Positions 7,993-15,801 of a stretch of DNA of 64,000 nucleotides are shown piece by piece. The DNA comes from DATJIG01 sp050260515 (GTDB lineage Bacteria > Pseudomonadota > Alphaproteobacteria > SMXQ01): contig JBLNCI010000028.1 in assembly GCA_050260515.1 (NCBI GenBank), positions 1-64,000 on the forward strand, read 5' to 3'. The position numbers and the translations under genes are program-made. The notes beneath the pieces were generated by a model that did not search any database, was not told the origin of the DNA, and saw nothing but the letters and a program-made list of their open reading frames with translations. How positions within the stretch are numbered: position 1 is the first letter of the stretch; each line of letters opens with the position of its first letter.

Positions 7993-9078
7993 ATGACGAT
8001 GACGATCGACGACATGTCCGCCCGCTACGCCGACGAGTCGATGAAGGCGGCGGCGAAGAAGATTCCCAACTACATCGTGTCGTCGGACGATCACGTCTAT
8101 GAGCCCGCCGATCTGTGGGCCGGCCTGCCTCAGAACCTGCGGTCCCAGATTCCCGCCCCGCCGAGCGACGATGAGCTCGACAAGCGCCTGCGTCCGCGCG
8201 GCGGCCGCTACGCGAAGGACCGCCTGCCGGACATGGACCTCGACGGCATCGCGGCGAGCGTGCTGTATCCGAGCTTCGCGCTACGGCTGTTCGCCAAGCC
8301 GAAGGACGTCCAGGAGGCGGCATTCCGGGTCTACAACGACTGGATCGCCGACTACTGCAAGGTCTCGTCGAAGCGCCTGTTCGCGATCCCCTGCATCGCC
8401 GCCTACGACATCGACCAGGGCATCAAGGAGATGCAGCGCTGCGCCGACATGGGGTTGCTCGGCAGCCTCATCTGGCAGGTGCCCGATCCGAAGCTGCCGC
8501 TCATCTCGCCGCACTACGAAAAATTCTGGGCCGCGGCCGCGGAGCTCGGCCAGCCGGTGCACCTGCACATCCTGACGGGCTTCAACTACAACGTTGGCGG
8601 CGAGCGCCACGGCATGGAGAAAATCCGCGGTTCGGTGAACATCAAGACCGCCGATTCGTTCACCTGCCTCTACGACATGATCTGGTCGGGCGTGTTCAAC
8701 CGCCACCCGAAGCTCAAGGTCGTCGTCGTCGAGGCGGAGATCGGCTGGATTCCCTTCATGCTCCAGCAGTGGGACTACTACTACAAGCGCAACACCAAGC
8801 CGGGGCACCCGAACGAGCACTTCCTGATCGACCGCCTGCCGAGCGAGATCTTCAACGATCACGTCTATGCGACGTTCATGGACGACTACGTCGGCGCGCA
8901 GGCGCTCAGGTTCTGGGGCGACCGCAACTGCATGTGGTCGAGCGACTACCCGCACCCGAACATGACGTGGCCGAACAGCCGCGCGTTCCTCGGCCGCCAG
9001 ATCGGCGACCTCGAGCCCGAGAAGCAGCGGCGCGTGCTGAGCCAGAACTGCATCGATCTGTACAAGCTCGAGCTGTGA
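7993..9078 (+). CDS. Metal-dependent amidohydrolase, amidohydrolase-2 (ACMSD-like) family, copy 1
   Basis: A 361-residue TIM-barrel hydrolase or decarboxylase. The N-terminal metal site is DDHVYEP (32-38), with glutamate where many family members have a second histidine. HLH follows at 190-192, and the family's C-terminal SSDYPH (Asp318, His321) provides the catalytic aspartate. Relatives hydrolyse or non-oxidatively decarboxylate carboxylated aromatic or cyclic compounds; the substrate here is not known. ATG 7993 follows a strong gaggagg site. A cupin gene follows 42 bp later and a Bug binding protein after that, forming a likely operon. A paralogue with the same cupin partner is at 15802-16944. 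Confidence 0.85.
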   Translation: MTMTIDDMSARYADESMKAAAKKIPNYIVSSDDHVYEPADLWAGLPQNLRSQIPAPPSDDELDKRLRPRGGRYAKDRLPDMDLDGIAASVLYPSFALRLFAKPKDVQEAAFRVYNDWIADYCKVSSKRLFAIPCIAAYDIDQGIKEMQRCADMGLLGSLIWQVPDPKLPLISPHYEKFWAAAAELGQPVHLHILTGFNYNVGGERHGMEKIRGSVNIKTADSFTCLYDMIWSGVFNRHPKLKVVVVEAEIGWIPFMLQQWDYYYKRNTKPGHPNEHFLIDRLPSEIFNDHVYATFMDDYVGAQALRFWGDRNCMWSSDYPHPNMTWPNSRAFLGRQIGDLEPEKQRRVLSQNCIDLYKLEL

Positions 9079-9120
9079 TCGCAGCCGCATAACAACCCCG
9101 AGTCCACCAAGGAGGCCACC

Positions 9121-9651
9121 ATGTCCGTCGATGTCGTCGATAAAGGCACCGTCGCCGCCGAGAGCCCCGAGATGCAGAGAAAGCGCGAGGCGACCATCGC
9201 CGCGAGCCCGCCGCCGCAGCCGTTCCGGCTCCGCGCCGAGATGCTCAAGAAGGGCCGCAGCAACCAGATCGTCGCCGAGACCGACCACATGAAGGTGAAC
9301 CTGAAGGTGTACGCTTCGGGCGGCGAGAACGGGCTCCACAACCACACCGACGAGGATCACTTCCACCTCGTGCTGCAGGGTAGCGCGCGGTTCTACGGCC
9401 CGCGCGGCGAGACGCTGGATTGCGGCCAGTACGAAGGCATCATGCTGCCGTCCGGCTGCTTCTATCGCTTCGAGGCCACGAGTACGGAGCCGCTGGTGCT
9501 GCTTCGCGTCGGCTGCGACACCCCGCCGACGCACCCGGTGGCGCGGCTTAACGTTTACGGCGAGCCGCTGCCGAGCGAGAGCAAGGAGAACGGCCGCGTC
9601 GAGGTGATCCCCGACACCGGCAAGTTCTGGGGCGCGGCCCCGAAGAAGTAA
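9121..9651 (+). CDS. Cupin-domain protein, copy 1
   Basis: A 176-residue single-domain cupin. The metal-binding motif is HNH followed by acidic residues (His73, His75, Glu78), and the second motif lies around residues 100-118 (GQYEGIMLPSG). It starts after an excellent aaggagg site. It shares the segment NLKVYASGGEN and the general layout with the cupin at 17038-17568, so the two are paralogues. It is probably a small metal enzyme (dioxygenase, isomerase or lyase) or an accessory to the neighbouring amidohydrolase. The exact reaction is not inferable. Confidence 0.85.
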   Translation: MSVDVVDKGTVAAESPEMQRKREATIAASPPPQPFRLRAEMLKKGRSNQIVAETDHMKVNLKVYASGGENGLHNHTDEDHFHLVLQGSARFYGPRGETLDCGQYEGIMLPSGCFYRFEATSTEPLVLLRVGCDTPPTHPVARLNVYGEPLPSESKENGRVEVIPDTGKFWGAAPKK

Positions 9652-9797
9652 GGCGCGTTTGGGAGACGCGTAAGCGGAGACCCGCGCCACGGCAACGTCC
9701 GTGGCGCGGTCGCCGCGGCAAACACGGCGGATCCGTTTCAGTCCACGGAGCAGCGAGGCGCAAGGCCGCGACACAGCGGCCGCGCCAGGGAGGCGAA

Positions 9798-10832
9798 ATG
9801 GGCGTTCGGCGCGCGGCCGCGATCGTCGCGGCGGTCCTCGGCATTGTCTGCGGCGGCGGAGCGGCATCGGCCGATGCCATCGCCGATTTCTACGCCGGCA
9901 AGAAGATGAACGTGGTCGTGGGCTCGGCAACCGGCGGCGGCTACGACACGTTGGCTCGCCTGATGGCGCGCCACCTCGGCCGGTTCATTCCGGGCGGCCC
10001 GACGCTGGTGGTCCAGAACATGCCCGGTGCCGCGAGTTTTCTCGCGGCCAACCACGTCTACAACGTGGCACCCAAGGACGGCACGACCATCGGTCTCGTC
10101 CAGCGCACGATCCTCTCGGCGAACGTCACCAACCAGAGCGGCGTCCGCTTCGACGTCCAGAAGTTCAGTTGGGTCGGCAATCTCGATTCCGAGGTCTCGT
10201 TCTTCCTCGCCTGGCACACCGCGCCGGTCAAGAACGCCCAGGACCTGTTCACCACGGAACTCGTGCTCGGGGGTGGCGGGCCGACCAGCGATTCGGAGGT
10301 GCAGGCGCGCATGCTGAACGCGCTGATCGGCACGAAGATCAAGGTGGTATCGGGCTATCCCGGCCAGAACCAGATTCTGCTCGCGATGGAGCGCGGCGAG
10401 GTGCAGGGGATGGGCGGCTGGGGCTGGAACAACATCCAGATGCACGGCGATCTGATGCGCGAAGGGAAGATCAACCTGCTCCTGCAGTGCGCGCTGGAGC
10501 GTTTGCCGCAACTCCCCGACCTCCCGACCCCGTTCGACTTCGTGAAGAACGACATCGACCGCAAGGCACTGGAGCTGTTCTACCTCCAGCAGACGGTCGC
10601 CCGCCCGGTGCTCGCGCCTCCTGATGTCCCGGCGGACCGTCTCGCCGTGCTGCGCTCTGCGTTCATGGCGATGGCCCAGGACGAGGCGTTCCACAAGGAT
10701 GCCGCCAAGGCGAAGATCGAGGTCGCGCCGTCGTCCTATGCCGAGATCGAGAAGGTGGTGGACCGGATCTCGAACACGCCGCCCGATGTGGTCGCACGCC
10801 TCGCCAAGGTCGTGACGCCGCCGGGAGGTTGA
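9798..10832 (+). CDS. Bug/TctC-type periplasmic substrate-binding protein (third copy)
   Basis: A 344-residue protein with a signal peptide (cleavage near ASADAIADF). It carries GSATGGGYDTLAR, QNMPGAAS and APKDGTTI, the binding-loop pattern also seen at 4317 and 6148. A strong agggaggcg site precedes the ATG. It lies downstream of the amidohydrolase and cupin in the same direction and is the best candidate to supply their substrate or a related carboxylate. It ends with a TPPDVVARL helix, which the remnant at 10879 echoes. Confidence 0.85.
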   Translation: MGVRRAAAIVAAVLGIVCGGGAASADAIADFYAGKKMNVVVGSATGGGYDTLARLMARHLGRFIPGGPTLVVQNMPGAASFLAANHVYNVAPKDGTTIGLVQRTILSANVTNQSGVRFDVQKFSWVGNLDSEVSFFLAWHTAPVKNAQDLFTTELVLGGGGPTSDSEVQARMLNALIGTKIKVVSGYPGQNQILLAMERGEVQGMGGWGWNNIQMHGDLMREGKINLLLQCALERLPQLPDLPTPFDFVKNDIDRKALELFYLQQTVARPVLAPPDVPADRLAVLRSAFMAMAQDEAFHKDAAKAKIEVAPSSYAEIEKVVDRISNTPPDVVARLAKVVTPPGG

Positions 10833-10878
10833 TGCCGCTCCGAGATTCCTACGGTTTGGTCGACCAGAGGAGAGCTAC

Positions 10879-10959
10879 ATGCGGGCATCGATGATGCTGT
10901 ACCAGACCCCGCCGGCCGTGATCGAGCGGGCGCGTCGGGCGATGGAGGATCCGTCCTGA
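10879..10959 (+). pseudogene. Stub of a fourth Bug-type binding protein gene
   Basis: A ribosome site (gaggagag) and ATG lead into a 26-codon ORF: MRASMM then LYQTPPAVIERARRAMEDPS. This aligns with the extreme C-termini of the neighbouring binding proteins (MYATPKPVVDRVRHAMERDK at the end of the 4317 gene; NTPPDVVARL in the 9798 gene). The simplest reading is a gene reduced by an internal deletion to its start region and last helix. It could be translated but would have no signal peptide or ligand domain. Confidence 0.6.
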
Positions 10960-11015
10960 GGGGTGCGCGCCGCTCGATGCCCGAGCATGCGAGCGGCGCG
11001 GCATTTGGTTCCGAT

Positions 11016-11660
11016 CTAGCTCACGAGCCAGTCACTGTCGCCATACGTGATGACGGCGTGTCCTTGGCCGTCATCGGCGACGTGGAACTGGCTTTCGTCG
11101 AAATTGCCTGCCAGCGTCAGGTGCACCTGGGCGCCGTTGGCGACCGCGTTCAGCGTCGTCGTGTCGCCGTGGTCGTCGAAGGTGATAGCCGGCTGATCGC
11201 TCGGATTGACGTCGATCATCACCGCATCGTGGAGGCCGAAATCGGTGATCGTCACATTGTCGGCGCCGTGAAAAGCCTGGTCCGAGAAGTGGAACAAGTC
11301 GTGCCCGGCGCCGCCGGTGAAGTACGTGGTCTGATCGCTCCCTGGAGACAAGGCGACAAACGTGTCGTTCCCGGGCCCACCGAACGCCGTGACCGGGAAT
11401 TCACCGTCCGTGACCGCCTGGTCGATGATCGTGTCGTCCCCTTGGCCCGCCAGGACATACGCGCGGTCGGTCCCGGTGACGTCGCCGGTGCCGATGACGG
11501 GGGAAATCGTCACCGTGTCGTCGCCGGCGCCGGCGAACGCGAGGTCGCCGGGGTGGATGGTCATATCGTCGGCCTGGGGTGAGCCGCGCTCGAATGAAGT
11601 CGGAATGTTCGTGAACTGGTCGATGTTGGCGATGTCGAGACCGTCAAAATGATCGTTCAT
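11016..11660 (-). CDS. RTX-type calcium-binding repeat protein
   Basis: A 214-residue acidic protein with hemolysin-type nonapeptide-like repeats: AGAGDDTVT (~43-51), AGQGDDTII (~71-79), GGPGNDTFV (~94-102) and GGAGHDLFH (~116-124). These form calcium-loaded beta-rolls in proteins secreted by type I systems, with the secretion signal in the last ~50 residues. No catalytic domain is visible and no type I secretion genes are nearby. GAGGAG precedes the ATG. It could be a small surface or extracellular calcium-binding protein, or a fragment of a larger RTX protein. Confidence 0.75.
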   Translation of the reverse strand: MNDHFDGLDIANIDQFTNIPTSFERGSPQADDMTIHPGDLAFAGAGDDTVTISPVIGTGDVTGTDRAYVLAGQGDDTIIDQAVTDGEFPVTAFGGPGNDTFVALSPGSDQTTYFTGGAGHDLFHFSDQAFHGADNVTITDFGLHDAVMIDVNPSDQPAITFDDHGDTTTLNAVANGAQVHLTLAGNFDESQFHVADDGQGHAVITYGDSDWLVS

Positions 11661-11943
11661 ACGTTACTCCTCACGGACGCTGATGCGATTGGTGGTGCGG
11701 CCGGCGATGGTCGAGCGGAAGCATTTCCCGTCGCCGATGCGGCCGCCGCATCACTACGCGGTCGCGCGCTCGTTCGGGAATAACATCGGGCGGTATCTTC
11801 CGGTGTCATTGAAGCGCATCGCGGCGGCGCTGAGGCGCAGCGAGGGAGATCGATGGGACAAAGTCCGTCAGCGAAGGGGGCTTGAGGAGCCTCTCCAGGT
11901 CCTCTGGAGGGTTTCCGGCGCGGCGTGGAGGGCGGAAGCCGTT

Positions 11944-13194
11944 TCAGGTGCCGGTGCGGGTCTCGGGCACGTAACGGATCAGCAGGAAGGCGACGGCCGC
12001 CGCCGACACCGCGACGAACAGGAACGCAGACCCATAACTCACATGATCCGACAGCAGCGCGAAGATGATCGGGCTGACGGTGGCGCCGCCCTGGCCGGTG
12101 AAGCGCCATAAGCCGAGGAAGGTCCCGCGCGCCTCGGGGGGCGCCACATCGGCGCCGACCGTCTGCACCGAGCCGCCGGTGAGGGACTGCACCGAGATGC
12201 CGAGGAAGAACAGCGCGACGTACCACGCGAGGCTCACGTGCAGGTAGGCAGATAGCGCGAGCAGCGCCATAGCGATGGCGCAACCGGTGAACCCCGGCAC
12301 CATCGTGTGCTTGCGGCCGAAGCGATCCATCATCCAGCCGGCGATGAAGCCGATCGGCAGCGAGATGAGCGCCGCCCCGGTGGCGAGGTAGCCGATCGCC
12401 TGCGGGCCGAGGTTGTAGGCGAAGGCCGCGTAGAGGTGGAGCAGGTCCGCGTACACCGGGCCTCGCGTCAGCCCGGCGAACAGCGCGACGCCGAAATAGG
12501 CGAGCCGCGGCACGACGATTTCCCGGATCGTCAGCAGCCGGAGCGCCGCCCGCGCCACCGGATGCGGGCCGCGGTCGCGGCGCGGCGTGTCCTCGGCATA
12601 CTTGATCGTCGGGATCAGCGACAGCAGGGCCAGCGCGGCGTAGAACAGGAAGGGCGCGCGCACGCCGAGGGTGGCGGCGATGAAGCCGCCGATCACGGGG
12701 CCCGCGAGCTTGCCTGTGCTGTCCATTCCGAACATCCAGCTCACCTGCCGCCCGCGCTGACCCGCGGCGGTGCCGTGGGAGATCGCGGCCAACCGCGCCA
12801 TCAGCCACATCTGCGCCGCGCATCCGTTGAAGAAGCGCAGCACCAGAAGCTCCGGGAAGGAGTCGCTGATGGCCACCAGGAACCCCATGGCGGCCGAGAG
12901 CAGCGGCCCCGCGATCAGCACCGGCCGCCGTCCGAATCGGTCGATCAGCCAGCCCGATGGAATCGTGCCGGCGAGATTGCCGATGAGGAACGCGGTGACC
13001 ACGCCGCTCGCCACGCCGAAGCTGACGCCGAACGACATTGCCAGCGTCGGGATCGCGGGCAGCGCGATCCCGGTGCCGAGTGCCAGCACCAGCGCCGGAA
13101 GATACGTCGAGAGGAATGCTTCCCAGGAGAACGCCGCCGGCGAACGCGCAGTCTTGTCGCCGTCGGCCGTGTTTTGCGCGCTGGCCTCGGTCAT
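11944..13194 (-). CDS. MFS transporter
   Basis: A 416-residue major-facilitator protein with about twelve membrane segments. The motif-A-like loop WLIDRFGRRP lies after helix 2, and its half-repeat MMDRFGRKH follows helix 8, the clear two-fold signature of the superfamily. An N-terminal ~20-residue polar tail precedes the first helix. It probably acts as an inner-membrane exporter or solute permease; the substrate is unknown. It is followed on the same strand, after 283 bp without a gene, by the RTX protein, so the two are probably separate units. Confidence 0.85.
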   Translation of the reverse strand: MTEASAQNTADGDKTARSPAAFSWEAFLSTYLPALVLALGTGIALPAIPTLAMSFGVSFGVASGVVTAFLIGNLAGTIPSGWLIDRFGRRPVLIAGPLLSAAMGFLVAISDSFPELLVLRFFNGCAAQMWLMARLAAISHGTAAGQRGRQVSWMFGMDSTGKLAGPVIGGFIAATLGVRAPFLFYAALALLSLIPTIKYAEDTPRRDRGPHPVARAALRLLTIREIVVPRLAYFGVALFAGLTRGPVYADLLHLYAAFAYNLGPQAIGYLATGAALISLPIGFIAGWMMDRFGRKHTMVPGFTGCAIAMALLALSAYLHVSLAWYVALFFLGISVQSLTGGSVQTVGADVAPPEARGTFLGLWRFTGQGGATVSPIIFALLSDHVSYGSAFLFVAVSAAAVAFLLIRYVPETRTGT

Positions 13195-13360
13195 GGGACT
13201 AGGCTCCGGGTCGGCGGCGCCGACGCGATATGCCGTGAGACTTCGGCCAGAGGGAGGAACCCGGCGACGGATGGGATGACGGAAGCTGTACCTGACACGG
13301 TCATTGTTGCATTATCGGCCCGCCGCGGGCGCGGACGCACGGCGTCCGGTGCGGGGGGCC

Positions 13361-13996
13361 ATGATCGATCTCGAAACGTACATCATCAACCTACCACACC
13401 GGAAAGACCGTCTGGAGGAAACGCTTCGCGAGCTCGACGGCCTCGGGATCAATCCCGAACTGATCCACGCCATTCCCGCCCGCCTCACGCCGCGAAACGG
13501 CGCGATCGGCTGTGCGATGAGTCATGCTTTCGCGCTGAGTTCGTTCCTGTTTTCCTCGGACAGCCACGCCTGCCTGGTCGTCGAGGACGACTTCGAATGC
13601 AAGGCGCCCGACGTCTTCCGCGACAAGATTCCGGGAATCCTCCGTCATCACGACAACTGGGACGTCGTGCTGCTGGCCTGGAACGGCGGCGTCGGAATCG
13701 AGCAGCAGGTCTTCGAGGGCATCTGGAAGGTTCAGGGCACGCAGACGGCGAGTGCCTATGTCGTTAACCGAAAGTACGCGCCGTCGCTGATTCGCTTGTT
13801 CTACCAGGCCGGCGAGATGGCGGCCTCCCACGTCTTCAAGCTGCATCGCGGCTTTCAGCAGAGCTTCTACGCGATCGACATGCTTTGGAAGAACGAGCAG
13901 CTCTTCAACCGCTTCCTTGCCTTCAACCCCGCGGTCGCCCGGCAGCGCGCGAGCTACTCGGACATCGAGAACGCGGTCAAGGATTACGGGGTCTGA
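13361..13996 (+). CDS. Glycosyltransferase family 25 protein
   Basis: A 211-residue protein opening with YIINLPHRKDRLEE (7-20), the typical beginning of GT25 lipooligosaccharide transferases. An acidic EDD motif follows (75-77) in the nucleotide-sugar/metal site after GAIGCAMSHAFAL. It should add a hexose (often galactose) to a cell-surface glycan, using a nucleotide-sugar at the cytoplasmic side of the membrane. ATG 13361 is preferred because the 19 codons before it are unlike the family. The next gene, a GT11-type transferase, begins 2 bp after its stop, so the two are translated as a pair. Confidence 0.85.
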   Translation: MIDLETYIINLPHRKDRLEETLRELDGLGINPELIHAIPARLTPRNGAIGCAMSHAFALSSFLFSSDSHACLVVEDDFECKAPDVFRDKIPGILRHHDNWDVVLLAWNGGVGIEQQVFEGIWKVQGTQTASAYVVNRKYAPSLIRLFYQAGEMAASHVFKLHRGFQQSFYAIDMLWKNEQLFNRFLAFNPAVARQRASYSDIENAVKDYGV

Positions 13997-13998
13997 GC

Positions 13999-14805
13999 GT
14001 GATCTACTGCGTCCTCAAGGGCGGGCTCGGCAACCAGCTCTTCCAGTTCGCGGCGGGACTGAGACTGGCGCGGCTCGATACGTCGCGCATCACGCTGGTG
14101 CTTCCTCAGGGATTCGTCAATCGCCTCGAGCACCTGTTCCGGCCCGAGATCCTGCCGACCACTGTGCCGTTCGCGTTCCTGAAGGAGCGCTTCGCCGGGC
14201 AGGAGTTCGACCAGCTCTCCGATACGGCCGCTGGTCCGTTCGTCGACCAGCCGATGCTCGATGCGAAGCTCCCGCCGGGTCAGCGGGTTCTTGTCGAGGG
14301 GTACTTCCAGTCGTCGCGGACAATCGGCGCGCTTCGGCAGTACATCGCCGCATGCGGCGGTCTCGTCGCGGCCGTGCGGGACTTCGCTCCGTCGGAGGCG
14401 CAGCGGCCCGTCATCCATTTCCGGATCGGCGACTACAAGAAGATCGGCGTGCAGAACGAGATGGGGGTGATCGATCCCGCCTACATCGACCGCTGCTTCG
14501 AGGCCATTCCGGGAGACGTCGATCTCTACACCGACGAGGAGGTCATTCACCGGATCTACGCCCACTACGGGCGGGCGCGAGTAGTGGTCGGCGGTGACGA
14601 CATCGAGGTTTTCAGGAACTTCCTGCGGGCCGAGATCGTCGCGGTGCCAAACTCCACGTTCTCGCTTACGGCGGCCCACCTTTCGGAGCGCATCCGGCTG
14701 CTGATCCGGCCGCGGTGGTGGACGCGAAACAGCGTTTACGACGACCTCACGGCCGATGCCCCGTGCGAGGTTTCGTATTTATCCAACCGCTTCATCTGGG
14801 TGTGA
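13999..14805 (+). CDS. GT11-type glycosyltransferase (alpha-1,2-fucosyltransferase-like)
   Basis: A 268-residue protein starting with GTG two bases after the GT25 stop. It has the GT11 hallmark GGLGNQLFQFAAGL (8-21) and the donor-binding HFRIGDY motif (140-146), equivalent to HxRRGDY in fucosyltransferases, here with Ile for the second Arg. Family members transfer fucose from GDP-fucose in alpha-1,2 linkage to galactose, which fits an upstream partner adding galactose. No GDP-fucose synthesis genes are in the window. A hairpin overlaps the stop codon. Confidence 0.8.
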   Translation: MIYCVLKGGLGNQLFQFAAGLRLARLDTSRITLVLPQGFVNRLEHLFRPEILPTTVPFAFLKERFAGQEFDQLSDTAAGPFVDQPMLDAKLPPGQRVLVEGYFQSSRTIGALRQYIAACGGLVAAVRDFAPSEAQRPVIHFRIGDYKKIGVQNEMGVIDPAYIDRCFEAIPGDVDLYTDEEVIHRIYAHYGRARVVVGGDDIEVFRNFLRAEIVAVPNSTFSLTAAHLSERIRLLIRPRWWTRNSVYDDLTADAPCEVSYLSNRFIWV

Positions 14806-14823
14806 CGCCGGCGTGCCGGCGTC
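14804..14823 (+). terminator. Hairpin at the end of the glycosyltransferase pair
   Basis: A perfect 8-bp stem GACGCCGG/CCGGCGTC with a four-base loop begins inside the stop codon of the GT11 gene. No T-run follows, so it is at best an atypical terminator. Confidence 0.35.
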
Positions 14824-15222
14824 ATGATGCTGCATATGCCGAAGAATGGCGGACCCGGCGTGATTAGAACTCACGACCTCCGCCTCCGGAGCGAAGCGGC
14901 ACTCGTCCAGGGTCCATGGCAGCGACGAATTCGACCGCGGTCTGCACGCAGCGTCGCCGGAAACTGGATGACGTGTAGCGGCGGGCCTTGGGGCCCCGCC
15001 TCGGGCAGCTAAATCGCGCCAGAGCACAACTACGCAGTCGCGCTCCTGCCAGGCAGGACAATGGAAGGTCGAGAACGGTGACATCGCCGCGGCGCCGGAG
15101 CTACCCTCGGCGGATGATGGCTCGCCGCATCGTTTCCGCAACGGCGGCCCGCACGGATTGGCGATGCGCGCCGACATTGCTAATGATCCGATGTCACCTC
15201 TCGATCAGCAGGGAGAGTTCCG
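14806..15222. other. Gene-free stretch with old tRNA attachment scar
   Basis: About 417 bp without a supportable gene. It holds the glycosyltransferase end hairpin and the degenerate tRNA-Arg 3' copy (14847-14891), then sequence with no recognised features until the ribosome site of the YCII-like gene (gggagag at ~15210). Confidence 0.5.
14847..14891 (-). pseudogene. Degenerate 3' fragment of tRNA-Arg(CCG), old attachment site
   Basis: These 45 bases match the 3' part of the tRNA-Arg gene at 22687-22731 at 41 of 45 positions: CCA end, acceptor strand, T-arm and part of the anticodon stem. The match stops exactly where the perfect copy at 17962-18006 also stops. It is therefore read as the distal attachment site of an earlier insertion, now decayed. 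It cannot fold into a tRNA. Confidence 0.75.
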
Positions 15223-15648
15223 ATGGACAGTGCCGAAAAAGAAGCCGAGCACCTCACGCGTACCCTCAATCGCGAACAGTGCTACCTGTGCGTCATGACC
15301 CTGGTGGCCGACCCGCCGAAGACCGGGCCCTCGAAGGATTCGCTGCGCGCCGCCCACAAGAAATTCCTCGCCGGGCTGGAAAACGAAGGGCGCATCTTCG
15401 GCGCCGGGAAGCTTGAGAACGGGCGCGAGAACGAACAGTCGGACCTCGGGTTCGGCATGTTCATCCTGCGGGCCGAGTCGCGTAAGGAGGCGGAGCAGAT
15501 CGCGTTCCGCGAGCCGTACACCATGGCCGGCCATCGCACGATGAAGCTCATCCCGTGGCAGCGTACCGAGGGCGACATCACGATACGGATCAGCTTCACC
15601 AACGGGACGATGTCGGTCGATCGCCGCTCGTTCACCTTCGGCCACTGA
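15223..15648 (+). CDS. YCII-like (YciI family) protein
   Basis: A 141-residue protein preceded by a gggagag site. The central region (VMTLVADPPKTGPSKDSLRA, then HKKFLAGLENEGRIFGAG) matches the ferredoxin-like YCII fold: a strand, then a helix carrying the conserved histidine, then GRIFGAGKL. Later segments FGMFILRAESRKEAEQIA and EPYTMAGH complete the domain. Such proteins are small putative enzymes with a His/Asp pocket and mostly unknown reactions. It sits alone on the plus strand inside the older tRNA-bounded segment, convergent with the amidohydrolase. Confidence 0.7.
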   Translation: MDSAEKEAEHLTRTLNREQCYLCVMTLVADPPKTGPSKDSLRAAHKKFLAGLENEGRIFGAGKLENGRENEQSDLGFGMFILRAESRKEAEQIAFREPYTMAGHRTMKLIPWQRTEGDITIRISFTNGTMSVDRRSFTFGH

Positions 15649-15748
15649 ACCTTCATCTGGGTGACGCGCGACTAACGTCATCGATCATCTGTGCCGGGTC
15701 GCGAAATCTGGTCGGAACGCGCTTGGCGCCGCCGCGTAGACAAGCGAA

Positions 15749-15773
15749 AGCCCCGCTGCTAGGCAGCGGGGCT
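15749..15773 (-). terminator. Rho-independent terminator of the amidohydrolase copy 2 unit
   Basis: An 11-bp perfect stem AGCCCCGCTGC/GCAGCGGGGCT with a three-base loop. On the minus strand it is followed by TTTCGCTTGT. It lies 28 bases beyond the amidohydrolase stop codon and fits an intrinsic terminator for the cupin-amidohydrolase pair. Confidence 0.7.
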
Positions 15774-15801
15774 CGACGCATCTGGCGTTTCGGTTGCCCG
15801 G

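Noticed and set aside
11893..11909. CTCCAG/CTGGAG hairpin as terminator of the MFS gene at 11944
   Set aside because: Short stem with no T-tract on the minus strand, where it would have to act.
14789..15664. CTTCATCTGGGTG repeated near 14790 and 15650
   Set aside because: A 13-base match at the ends of two unrelated genes with no extension; likely chance.
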